The position numbers and the translations under genes were made by a program. From Humibacter sp049446075 (GTDB taxonomy: Bacteria; Actinomycetota; Actinomycetes; Actinomycetales; Microbacteriaceae), in assembly GCF_049446075.1 (NCBI RefSeq), contig NZ_JBMSEB010000001.1, positions 744,001 through 808,000 of the forward strand: a stretch of DNA of 64,000 bases, read 5' to 3'. This document shows, piece after piece, positions 51,731 to 58,943 of the stretch; the stretch's first letter is position 1, and every line of letters starts with the position of its first letter. Under the pieces are notes generated by a model. That model was not told the origin of the DNA, did not search any database, and was given only the letters and a program-made list of their open reading frames with translations.

Positions 51731-52459
51731 GTGCCCGATCCGCTGATCCCGCCCTTCCGCAACCCGCACGACTACGACCATCGCCACTCCGATGTCTCGG
51801 GCGGTTGGCTGCGTGCCGCCGTCTTCGGCGCCATGGACGGTCTCGTGACGAACATCGCGCTCATCGCGGGAATCGCGGCGGCCCAGGCATCCCGCGGAAC
51901 GATCATCCTCACGGGTCTCGCCGGCCTCGTCGCCGGTGCCTTCTCCATGGCGTTGGGCGAGTACACGTCGGTCACCACTCAGAACGAGCAGGTGGACAAG
52001 GAAGCTGCCGTCGAGCGCAAAGCCCTGGATCGCAATCCGGAGGGCGAGATGTACGAGCTATCCGGCACGTTCCAGGAGATGGGGATGTCTGCGGACACCG
52101 CACACCGCGCTGCCGCCGAGGTGCACGACAACCCAGACAGGGCATTGCGCGTGCACGTGACGCAGGAGCTCGGCGTCGACCCGGAGGCCAAACCGTCCCC
52201 GTGGATCGCTGCGGTCTCATCGTTCGTCATGTTCTCGGTCGGGGCCGTCATCCCGCTGCTGTCGTTCCTGTTCGGTTCGGACGAGCTCGCGCTGGGTCTG
52301 GCGATCGGCGGAGTCGGACTTCTGATCGCCGGCGGACTGGCCGCGTACTTCACGGGAAAGGCCTGGTGGCGCGGCGCCGCAAGGCAGCTTCTGTTCGGCG
52401 CGATCGCAGTGGCAGCGACCTACGTGGTCGGTCGCCTGCTGGGTGTGCAGGCCGGCTGA
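51731..52459 (+). CDS. VIT1/CCC1 transporter family protein
   Basis: A 242-residue membrane protein of the vacuolar iron transporter-like family. Segment 1 includes FGAMDGLVTNIALIAGI; the motif AGAFSMALGEYTSVTTQNEQ lies near residue 75; a central cytoplasmic helical domain (EKEAAVER-like to about residue 150) holds acidic metal-site residues; two or three further membrane segments end the protein. It should export or sequester Fe2+ or Mn2+. The GTG starts 9 bases after the GH15 stop. Confidence 0.92.
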   Translation: MPDPLIPPFRNPHDYDHRHSDVSGGWLRAAVFGAMDGLVTNIALIAGIAAAQASRGTIILTGLAGLVAGAFSMALGEYTSVTTQNEQVDKEAAVERKALDRNPEGEMYELSGTFQEMGMSADTAHRAAAEVHDNPDRALRVHVTQELGVDPEAKPSPWIAAVSSFVMFSVGAVIPLLSFLFGSDELALGLAIGGVGLLIAGGLAAYFTGKAWWRGAARQLLFGAIAVAATYVVGRLLGVQAG

Positions 52460-52463
52460 GTCC

Positions 52464-52478
52464 TGCTAGCGTCGGAAC
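52464..52478 (+). promoter_or_regulatory. Extended -10 promoter of the leu leader
   Basis: TGC-TAGCGT (52464-52472) is an extended -10 of actinobacterial type (TANNNT), ending six bases before the leader ATG at 52479. Transcription would start at or next to the A of that ATG, which implies a leaderless leader peptide. Confidence 0.5.
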
Positions 52479-52526
52479 ATGCTTCGCTCGGGTCTCCTTC
52501 TTCTTCACCGCCACGGCGGGGCCTGA
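52479..52526 (+). CDS. leuL: leuA leader peptide
   Basis: A 15-residue open frame MLRSGLLLLHRHGGA. Five of 15 residues are Leu, four in a row, encoded CTC CTT CTT CTT; CTT is uncommon for Leu in this high-GC DNA. It lies 119 bases upstream of leuA, followed by overlapping hairpins. Ribosome stalling at the Leu run when charged tRNA-Leu is scarce would alter the downstream fold and raise leuA expression. Leader-peptide attenuation of leuA and ilv genes is known in actinobacteria. Confidence 0.8.
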   Translation: MLRSGLLLLHRHGGA

Positions 52527-52575
52527 TCGACGACCGGCCTCCCGTCGTGGAGGTCGGTGCGTGCCGGTCGATCAG
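52508..52575 (+). promoter_or_regulatory. Attenuator structures upstream of leuA
   Basis: CCGCC-AC-GGCGG (52508-52519) can form just after the Leu codons. CTGATCGA (52523-52530) and CCGGC (52534-52538) pair with GCCGG and TCGATCAG (52563-52575). A competing hairpin pairs the 52533-52542 stretch with 52549-52558 (ACCGGCCTCC with GGAGGTCGGT, one mismatch). The alternatives share 52534-52538, the arrangement expected of an attenuator. There is no obvious U-tract, so control could also act on translation or through Rho. Confidence 0.65.
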
Positions 52576-52597
52576 ACCATGAAGAAGAAGGATGATC

Positions 52598-54418
52598 ATG
52601 TCCGGCACCGCTTTTCCCACCATCTCCACTCCGGCAGGCGACGTCCCAACTGACGCCCCGACGTGGAACCGCCAGCGGCATTCGCAGATGCCGTCGCACC
52701 GCTACACGGATGTCTACAGCCGCGTTCCGGTGCCGCTCACCGACCGTGCGTGGCCGTCCCGCCGCATCGCACAGGCGCCGCTCTGGGTGCCCGTGGACCT
52801 GCGGGACGGCAACCAGGCGCTCGCCGAGCCCATGGATCCGTCGCGCAAGCGCAGGTTCTTCGAACTGCTTGTTGCCATGGGATACAAGGAGATCGAGGTC
52901 GGGTACCCGTCCGCCTCGCAGACCGACTTCGATTTCGTCCGCCTCATCGCCGATACCGCCAATGCCGGAGAGCCGATAGCGCTAGATGATGTCACGATCG
53001 TGGTGTTCACCCCGGCCAGACGCGAACTGATTGAGCGCACGGTCGAGTCCGTGCGGGGCATCCGCAATCCGGTCGTCATCCACATGTACGCCGCCACCGC
53101 GCCCACCTGGCGCGACGTCGTGCTCGGACACGACCGCGCGGCGCTGAAGCGGATCATCCTCGGGGGTGCCGCGGACATCCTGCGGCTCACAGGCGACGGC
53201 GCGGGCGTGCGGTACGAGTTCTCCCCCGAGGTGTTCAACCTGACAGAACCGGACTACGCGCTCGAGGTGTGCGACGAGGTGACGCAGTTCTGGGATGCCT
53301 CCCCCGAGCGCCCGGTCATCCTGAACCTGCCCGCCACCGTCGAGGTGGCCACGCCGAATGTGTACGCCGACCAGATCGAGTACATGCACCGCAACCTGGC
53401 GAGACGCGACGCGGTCATCTTGTCGGTGCATCCGCACAACGACAGAGGAACGGGGATCGCCTGCGCCGAGCTCGCGGTACTGGCCGGGGCGCAGCGAGTC
53501 GAGGGCTGCGTCTTCGGCAACGGCGAACGAACGGGCAACGTCGACCTGGCAACCCTTGCACTCAATCTGCACGCGCAGGGAGTCGACCCGATGGTCGACT
53601 TCAGCGACATCGACGAGATCAGACGCACCGTCGAGTACTGCACGAGGATGCCCGTGCACGATCGCCACCCCTACGTCGGCGACCTCGTGCACACCGCGTT
53701 CAGCGGCACGCACCAGGACGCGATACGCAAGGGCTTCGCCGAGCACAAGGCCCGGGCGGAGGCGAGCGGGCTCTCCGAGCGCGACGTGGAATGGCGCGTG
53801 CCGTACCTGCCCATCGACCCCGCCGACATCGGACGCAGTTACGACGCGGTCGTTCGGGTGAATTCGCAGTCGGGCAAGGGCGGGATCGCCTATCTGCTGG
53901 AGACGGAGTACGGCCTCTCCCTTCCGCGCCGGCTGCAGATCGACTTCGCGCGCCACGTGCAGCGGCACACTGACGCGACCGGCGACGAGGTCACGGCGCA
54001 GCAGCTCTGGCGACTGTTCGAGGATGCCTACCTGCAGGCCACCGGCGGGGCCAGCGGCATCGAGCTGGTCTCGTTCGACGTCAGCGAAGGCGAAGACGGC
54101 GACGGTGGACAACGAGAACGCACGCGCATCCGCTTGCGAGTCGACGGCGCGGAACGCGACAGCGAACACGCGGGCGTCGGGCCGGTCGAGGCTCTCGCTC
54201 AGGCGCTGGCAGAGCACGGCGTGCACGTCGAGGTGCTCTCGCTGACCCAGGCATCGATGACCGAGGGTGCGTCCAGCGACGCTGTGACGATGCTGGAGTT
54301 CCGTGGCGGAGACGGCACGCGCTGGGTCGCCGGGCGTGACAGGTCGGTGCTCAAAGCGACCGCCGCGGCAGTGCTCGCGGCGGCGCGAACCGTGGAGGCG
54401 GCGCCAGCGATGGCGTAG
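52598..54418 (+). CDS. leuA: 2-isopropylmalate synthase
   Basis: A 606-residue long-form LeuA. The catalytic TIM-barrel has VPVDLRDGNQALAEPMD, the metal ligands in LSVHPHNDRGTG and the GCVFGNGERTGNVDL loop; a C-terminal LeuA dimerisation/regulatory domain (about residues 470-600) binds leucine for feedback inhibition. ATG 52598 is chosen because AAGAAGG lies 6 bases upstream. It catalyses the first committed step of leucine synthesis. Expression is probably set by the leader peptide upstream. A hairpin terminator follows. Confidence 0.97.
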   Translation: MSGTAFPTISTPAGDVPTDAPTWNRQRHSQMPSHRYTDVYSRVPVPLTDRAWPSRRIAQAPLWVPVDLRDGNQALAEPMDPSRKRRFFELLVAMGYKEIEVGYPSASQTDFDFVRLIADTANAGEPIALDDVTIVVFTPARRELIERTVESVRGIRNPVVIHMYAATAPTWRDVVLGHDRAALKRIILGGAADILRLTGDGAGVRYEFSPEVFNLTEPDYALEVCDEVTQFWDASPERPVILNLPATVEVATPNVYADQIEYMHRNLARRDAVILSVHPHNDRGTGIACAELAVLAGAQRVEGCVFGNGERTGNVDLATLALNLHAQGVDPMVDFSDIDEIRRTVEYCTRMPVHDRHPYVGDLVHTAFSGTHQDAIRKGFAEHKARAEASGLSERDVEWRVPYLPIDPADIGRSYDAVVRVNSQSGKGGIAYLLETEYGLSLPRRLQIDFARHVQRHTDATGDEVTAQQLWRLFEDAYLQATGGASGIELVSFDVSEGEDGDGGQRERTRIRLRVDGAERDSEHAGVGPVEALAQALAEHGVHVEVLSLTQASMTEGASSDAVTMLEFRGGDGTRWVAGRDRSVLKATAAAVLAAARTVEAAPAMA

Positions 54419-54449
54419 CCGCTGCGTGCCGGCTGCGGTCGGCCGGCCG

Positions 54450-54482
54450 CCCGGACGGGTCCTCGATCGAAGGCCGTCCGGG
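54450..54482 (+). terminator. leuA terminator hairpin
   Basis: CCCGGACGG (54450-54458) pairs with CCGTCCGGG (54474-54482), a perfect 9-bp stem 31 bases after the leuA stop. The loop is 15 bases and no strong T-run follows. Confidence 0.65.
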
Positions 54483-54562
54483 TGCCGCGCCGATTCGCCC
54501 CCGGTGCGCGACGGATGCTATCGTTGTGCTTCGGTTCGGCAGTTTCGATGCAGTCGCACCAT

Positions 54563-54635
54563 GCACCTCTAGCTCAATCGGCAGAGCAACTGACTCTTAA
54601 TCAGTGGGTTCAGGGTTCAAGTCCCTGGGGGTGCA
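54563..54635 (+). tRNA. tRNA-Lys (anticodon CTT)
   Basis: A full cloverleaf: acceptor GCACCTC with GGGGTGC and discriminator A, D-loop with CAATCGGC, anticodon loop CTCTTAA (anticodon CTT at 54596-54598), T-arm CAGGG-TTCAAGT-CCCTG. CCA is not encoded. Its last 20 bases are the target of an integrative element and are duplicated at 60270-60290. Confidence 0.96.
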
Positions 54636-54636
54636 C
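54616..54636 (+). repeat. attL: 21-bp direct repeat overlapping the tRNA-Lys 3' end
   Basis: The T-loop to one base past the discriminator (21 bases, beginning TTCAAGTCCC) is repeated exactly at 60270-60290. Integration at this site leaves the tRNA intact. This copy is the tRNA-side boundary of the element. Confidence 0.9.
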
Positions 54637-54670
54637 TCTTTTGTGCCCGACGTCGGCAAGGCGAAGATCC

Positions 54671-54691
54671 TTGATATTCCGCGGAAGTCGG
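54671..54691 (+). repeat. Subterminal repeat near attL
   Basis: TTGATATTCCGCGG followed by AAGTCGG. A similar string, TTGATTTTCCGCGG followed by TTTTTCGG, lies at 60214 near attR. The pair, 35 to 55 bases inside each end of the element, could be arm-type integrase binding sites. Confidence 0.35.
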
Positions 54692-54760
54692 GCTGTTCAC
54701 TAGGGTTCGGGAACCTCGCCGGAACGGCGGTTTGCCCGTTACGTTGTTCGTGCTCCTTGG

Positions 54761-54846
54761 GGCAGGCTCTGAGGGGTAGTGGCCTGTCGCGTCCGGCATG
54801 ACGTATTTGCCCTGTCGGTGGATGATCCTTTGTGTGTTGTCACCGG
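54761..54846 (+). ncRNA. Candidate bridge RNA of IS110 copy 1 (core part)
   Basis: Two stem-loops precede the transposase gene. Loop 1: GGCAGGC (54761-54767) with GCCTGTC (54782-54788), 14-base loop. Loop 2: CCGG-CA-TGAC (54793-54802) with GTCA-CCGG (54839-54846), 36-base loop. Loop 2 contains TTTGCCC (54806-54812), identical to the IS left end, and GTGTGT (54832-54837), complementary to ACACAC at the IS right end. That is the pattern expected of a donor-binding loop. Loop 1 would be the target-binding loop but its guides are not obvious. Boundaries of the full RNA are not known. Confidence 0.5.
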
Positions 54847-54968
54847 GCGCGGCGTGGTCGTGAGTGATCGCTGATAAGGACCCGGCCGGGCTGATGCTGA
54901 GGGCCATCCGTAACGTGGCTGCCGAGACTTGCGACCGTGAGGCCACTGTCGATGAGGACGGAGCGGTC

Positions 54969-56168
54969 ATGATCGAGAACCACGAATCGGTGGATGTGTT
55001 CCTCGGCGTCGATGTCGGCAAGTCCGCACATCACGCGGTCGCGTTGGGGCGCGACGGGAGTGTGTTGCTGGATCGGCCGCTGCCGAACGACGAGGGCGAG
55101 CTGCGGGAGATCATCCGGGGTCTGAGACAGGCCGGGACGGTGCTGCTGGTGGTGGATCAGCCGGCCACCATCGGGGCGCTGCCGGTCGCGGTCGCTCAAG
55201 CGGAAGAGATCCTGGTCGGCTATCTGCCGGGGCTGGCGATGCGGCGGATTGCGGATCTGCATGCCGGGCATGCGAAAACCGACCCGAGGGATGCGTTCAT
55301 CATCGCCCAGGCCGCCCGCACCCTCCCGCACGCGCTGCGCTCGATCAGCGTCGAGGCCGAATCGGTCGCGGAGTTGGGGATGCTCTGCGGGTTCGACGAG
55401 GACATCGTCAAGCAGATCAACGCCACCGCCAACCGGCTACGCGGGCTGCTCACCCAGATCCATCCCGGCCTGGAGCGCGTCATCGGGCCCCGTCTGGATC
55501 ATCCGGCGGTGCTTCAGCTGTTGCAGCGTTACCCGTCTCCGGACGCGTTGGCTGCGGCAGGGAAGGCCCGGATCGGGAACCTGCTGGTCAAGCGGGCGCC
55601 GAGGATCGGCCGCGATTTGGCTGAGCAGATCATGACCGCCCTGGGCCAGCAGACGGTGACCGTTGCCGGCACCTCCGCGGCCCGGTTGGTGATCCCACGG
55701 CTGGCTGAACAACTGCAGACCCTCCGACGACAGCGAGCCGAGATCGCCGCCGAGGTCGAACGTCTCGTGGAGGCCCACCCTCTTCACCGGGTCCTGACCA
55801 GCATGCCCGGAGTCGGGGTCGGGACCTGCGCCAGACTCCTCACCGAAGTCTCGGGACGACACTTCGACACCGCCGCACACCTGGCCGCCTATGCTGGCTT
55901 GGCACCGATCACCCGCCGCTCCGGCACCTCGATCCGCGGCGAACGCCCCTCCTCACGCGGGAACCGAGCGCTGAAACGGGCACTGTTCCTCTCCGCGTTC
56001 GCGGCCCTGCGCGACCCCGTCTCCCGCGCCTACTACGACCGCAAGATCGCCCAAGGCAAACGACACAACCAAGCCCTCATCGCCCTTGCCCGACGCCGCA
56101 TCGACGTCCTCTACGCCATGCTCCGCGACGGCGCCCTCTACGACCCCCACCACGCCCTCGCCGCTTGA
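54969..56168 (+). CDS. IS110-family transposase (DEDD recombinase), copy 1
   Basis: A 399-residue transposase. The RuvC-like domain starts VDVFLGVDVGKSAHH (Asp15) and contains LLVVDQPATIG with Asp63 where Glu is usual, and KTDPRDA with Asp105 and Asp108. A coiled-coil middle leads to the Tnp domain: LTSMPGVGVGTCARLLTEV, AAYAGLAPITRRSGTSIRG with the probable catalytic Ser, and RGNRALKRALFLSAF. ATG 54969 is used; an upstream start at 54864 would cover the putative bridge RNA tail. It acts with that RNA to recombine donor and target. Confidence 0.92.
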   Translation: MIENHESVDVFLGVDVGKSAHHAVALGRDGSVLLDRPLPNDEGELREIIRGLRQAGTVLLVVDQPATIGALPVAVAQAEEILVGYLPGLAMRRIADLHAGHAKTDPRDAFIIAQAARTLPHALRSISVEAESVAELGMLCGFDEDIVKQINATANRLRGLLTQIHPGLERVIGPRLDHPAVLQLLQRYPSPDALAAAGKARIGNLLVKRAPRIGRDLAEQIMTALGQQTVTVAGTSAARLVIPRLAEQLQTLRRQRAEIAAEVERLVEAHPLHRVLTSMPGVGVGTCARLLTEVSGRHFDTAAHLAAYAGLAPITRRSGTSIRGERPSSRGNRALKRALFLSAFAALRDPVSRAYYDRKIAQGKRHNQALIALARRRIDVLYAMLRDGALYDPHHALAA

Positions 56169-57327
56169 CAACGACATAAGGACACACACTTGATTTGGCG
56201 GCGACGTCATCCAATCGGCGTGCAACGTCGTCCAGGTCATCGTCGAAGAGGTCGGCGTATGTGTCCAAGGTCATGGCCGCGGACTTGTGCCCGAGCATCT
56301 TCTGAAGGGCCTTGATGTTCGCGCCGGAGCTGACCGCGAGGCTCGCCGCCGTGTGGCGCAGGTCGTGGGGTGTCATGTAGTCGAGCCCTGCTGCCGCCAC
56401 CGCCGTGCTGAACCAGGAGGGCTGGGTTTCGCGTGTGTGCGGGCGGACGAGGAATCCGCCGCGCGGCCGCTCGAAGACCAGCGCGTCGGGGTCCCGTCCA
56501 GCAATCTGTTCCGCCAGTGGTTCGCTGATCAGTTTCGGCATCGGAACCGATCGCCGCTCCCAGCTCTTGGGCGTGCCCAGCACGACATATCCATCGATCT
56601 GAGTCGCCGATCGTTCCACACGGATTCGTCGCCTTTTGAAGTCCACGTCGCGCGTGCGTAGCGCGATGGCTTCGCCCCACCGCAACCCCGTGTAGGACAG
56701 CAGCATGACAAGTAGCGCGAGGTCGTCGTCGGGCACCTTGGCGACGAGCGCCGCCACCTCGTCGTGGGAGAGGTAGCGCCGGGCCTTCCGGGAGTCCTTG
56801 CGCGGAAGGTTGTCGACGCCGCGTGCCGGATTCCTCGGCAGACGTCCGTCCCTCACCGCCGCGTCGAGAATGCCGGCGAGTACCCCTACGGCCCGGATGA
56901 CGACGGTTCCCGACCTCGGTGTTCCTTCCGGGATTCGTCGCCTACTCGCGTTGATGGCGATACCTTGGCCGACTTGGCGGATCCACTCCTCGACGTCGGA
57001 GGGCAGGATCTCGCGGATCGCCACGTTTCCCCAGCGCGGCTCGACATAGACCTTCCACGCGGTCTCAAGGGGTGCGTAGGCGGATGGCTTCAGAGCGTGC
57101 GCCTTCTTCGCGAGGAATGGCGCCGCGAGCGTCGTGACCGTCACACGGCCGCGCGAGGGATCGATGAAGTCTCCGGTCACCTTCTTGAGCTCCACGGATG
57201 CCAGGTAGAGCTCGGCGTCCCGTTTGGTGCGGAACCCGCGCTTGTCGGTTTGCGAGTGGTCGGGCTTGCGATAACGCACCCGATACCGCCGGCCTGCGGC
57301 TGTCTCGTAGGCGCTGATGCTTCCCAC
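56077..57327 (-). pseudogene. Tyrosine recombinase (integrase), 3' end interrupted by IS110
   Basis: An integrase of about 375 native residues, followed by 38 residues read from the IS. The N-terminal SAM-like DNA-binding domain covers about residues 60-165. Catalytic residues are visible: Arg in TGLRWGEA, HDLRHTAAS with His-Arg, LGHKS with His and Tyr in TLDTYADLF. All are present before the IS, so activity may persist. Joining the flanks of the IS at the shared TTG restores the tail SNRRSGEVPEP and a stop at 54700-54702. It probably excises and integrates the element at tRNA-Lys. Confidence 0.85.
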
Positions 57328-57333
57328 GGGCTT

Positions 57334-57708
57334 CTACTCCCCCTCGAGGTCGCTAACGCGTTTGCTGAGCGCCTGACGGCTTAGGCCGGTGCGGGACGCC
57401 AAGGAGTTCCAGCTCTCCCCCACCTCGCGAAGGTGCGCGATCAACTGGTCGCGCTCGTCACGTAGGCGGTCCTCCTCAAGGCGGAGTCGACCGAGGGCCC
57501 GCCCAACCTGCCCCAGCCTGCCGAGGGCGTCGGCGCGCGTGCCCCATCTGGCTTCCAGATCGTTCATCGCGGCGGCGGCGTGCCGCTCCGCGGCCTGCCG
57601 ATCGCGTTCCTCCGCGAGTCGAGCTGCGGCCGCATCGTGTTGTTCTCGCTGCCTCGCATACGAGTCAGCACGTCGCTTCGGTGTGCTCAAAATCCCCCGA
57701 TTTGCCAT
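57334..57708 (-). CDS. Coiled-coil protein with C-terminal HTH
   Basis: A 124-residue protein from ATG 57708 (MANRGILSTP). Residues about 12-85 are rich in Ala, Arg, Glu and Gln and likely form a long coiled coil; the end SWNSLASRTGLSRQALSKRV is a helix-turn-helix. Its stop lies 6 bases before the integrase GTG/ATG, so the two are co-transcribed. It could be a directionality factor or a repressor of the integrase operon; the perfect inverted repeat 22 bases upstream supports autoregulation. No named family is recognised. Confidence 0.7.
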   Translation of the reverse strand: MANRGILSTPKRRADSYARQREQHDAAAARLAEERDRQAAERHAAAAMNDLEARWGTRADALGRLGQVGRALGRLRLEEDRLRDERDQLIAHLREVGESWNSLASRTGLSRQALSKRVSDLEGE

Positions 57709-57729
57709 GCAACCGGGTTTACCCCGAAC

Positions 57730-57757
57730 CCCTGTCATTGCGGATGCAATGACAGGG
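57730..57757. promoter_or_regulatory. Perfect 12-bp-arm inverted repeat, candidate operator
   Basis: CCCTGTCATTGC (57730-57741), spacer GGAT, GCAATGACAGGG (57746-57757). Arms are perfect. It lies 22 bases upstream of the HTH gene that reads leftward, and about 240 bases upstream of mntA that reads rightward. A transcription terminator or RNA hairpin is the alternative. Confidence 0.65.
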
Positions 57758-57997
57758 ACCCACTGAAAGTGCCTGCGTGCATTACCAAATCGTCTATTCC
57801 TGGATTCCCTCGACTCTCCTCGTCTCGTATCCCTGTCGTGCTTTGCCTTGATCGATCTGCCCGTCGCTTGTTCCTCGTCGATTCGTCGTCTTGGTTTCGA
57901 GGAACGCTTCGCCAACCGATCCTCTGAACGACTTCGCGAACGCTTCGTGCGATTGCAGTTCACGCACCCTCGGGACGGTCGTCGGTAGAATCGCGCC

Positions 57998-58303
57998 ATG
58001 GCTACACCGCTCACCCTCGACCGCGAGGCGATCGCGGCGGTCTCTCGATCGCACGGCGTCGCACGGTTGCGTGTGTTTGGTTCGGCGCTGACGGATCGGT
58101 TCGATCCCGAGCGCAGCGATGTCGACTTCCTCGTGGACTTCCTGCCGAACAATGACAACCTCTTCCACGATTACTTCGACCTCAAGGACGAGCTGGAGCG
58201 AATCGTCGGCCGGCCGGTGGATCTCGTTGATGCGAGCGCGGTACGGAACCCATACTTCAAGGCTTCCGCCTTTGCCAGCGCGCAGGACCTCTATGCGGCC
58301 TGA
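57998..58303 (+). CDS. mntA: MNT-type nucleotidyltransferase antitoxin
   Basis: A 101-residue minimal nucleotidyltransferase. The active-site motif is RVFGSALTDRFDPERSDVDFLVDF (GS-x11-DVD), with a third acidic residue in RPVDLVDA. In the type VII system MntA uses ATP to AMPylate a Tyr of HepT and so neutralises the toxin. Its stop overlaps the HepT start by 11 bases. No strong ribosome site before ATG 57998. Confidence 0.88.
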   Translation: MATPLTLDREAIAAVSRSHGVARLRVFGSALTDRFDPERSDVDFLVDFLPNNDNLFHDYFDLKDELERIVGRPVDLVDASAVRNPYFKASAFASAQDLYAA

Positions 58304-58670
58304 GACCGAAGTCGCCGGTCTCCTCTGGGACGCGGTGGAGTTCGCCCAGAACGCCCGGCTTGCGGTCGGCGATACGCCCCTCGACGAGTACCTTGCTGGA
58401 GGTCCGGTGGCCTGGGCCACAGAGAGGCAGATGGAGCTGATCGGCGAAGCACTGAGCAAGCTTCGACGGATCGACCCGGCTCTTGCAGAACGTGTCCCGA
58501 ATGTCCACCAGATCATCGCGATGCGGAATGTCCTGATCCACGGTTACCTGATCGTGAATGGCCGCGTCGTGTGGCTCGCAGCAACCCAGTTGATTCCGGG
58601 GTTGATCCCCATCCTGAAAGCGCTCCTGGCCGAAGTGGATCCCGAGAATTCTGGTAGCGCCGACGAGTAG
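58293..58670 (+). CDS. hepT: HEPN-domain RNase toxin (HepT-like)
   Basis: A 125-residue HEPN protein from ATG 58293, overlapping mntA by 11 bases. The RNase motif reads RNVLIHGY, an exact Rx4HxY; the Tyr is the residue AMPylated by MntA in the characterised system. HepT cleaves tRNA or other RNA when unmodified. The pair would stabilise the integrated element against loss. Follows mntA in a two-gene operon; the second IS110 copy begins 36 bases later. Confidence 0.88.
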   Translation: MRPETEVAGLLWDAVEFAQNARLAVGDTPLDEYLAGGPVAWATERQMELIGEALSKLRRIDPALAERVPNVHQIIAMRNVLIHGYLIVNGRVVWLAATQLIPGLIPILKALLAEVDPENSGSADE

Positions 58671-58735
58671 GGCTACCGCCGGGTAGGCACCCCGTTTGCC
58701 CACATTTTGCCCGTTACGTTGTTCGTGCTCCTTGG

Positions 58736-58821
58736 GGCAGGCTCTGAGGGGTAGTGGCCTGTCGCGTCCGGCATGACGTATTTGCCCTGTCGGTGGATGA
58801 TCCTTTGTGTGTTGTCACCGG
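58736..58821 (+). ncRNA. Candidate bridge RNA of IS110 copy 2 (core part)
   Basis: The same two stem-loops as in copy 1, displaced by 3,975 bases: loop 1 at 58736-58763 and loop 2 at 58768-58821, with TTTGCCC at 58781-58787 and GTGTGT at 58807-58812. Confidence 0.5.
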
Positions 58822-58943
58822 GCGCGGCGTGGTCGTGAGTGATCGCTGATAAGGACCCGGCCGGGCTGATGCTGAGGGCCATCCGTAACGTGGCTGCCGA
58901 GACTTGCGACCGTGAGGCCACTGTCGATGAGGACGGAGCGGTC

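Larger units (their letters stand above)
54731..56193 (+). mobile_element. IS110-family insertion sequence, copy 1
   Basis: The segment 54731-56193 (1,463 bases) recurs at 58706-60168 with an offset of exactly 3,975 bases. It has no terminal inverted repeats and no target duplication beyond a shared TTG (TTTG at left, TTGA at right), as in IS110. It encodes a DEDD transposase at the right and a 238-base non-coding left end. It lies inside the 3' end of the integrase gene. Confidence 0.9.

Noticed and set aside
56194..58705. Composite transposon formed by the two IS110 copies
   Set aside because: IS110 elements move singly as circles and do not mobilise flanked segments as IS pairs with inverted ends do; the integrase att repeats lie outside both copies and define the mobile unit.
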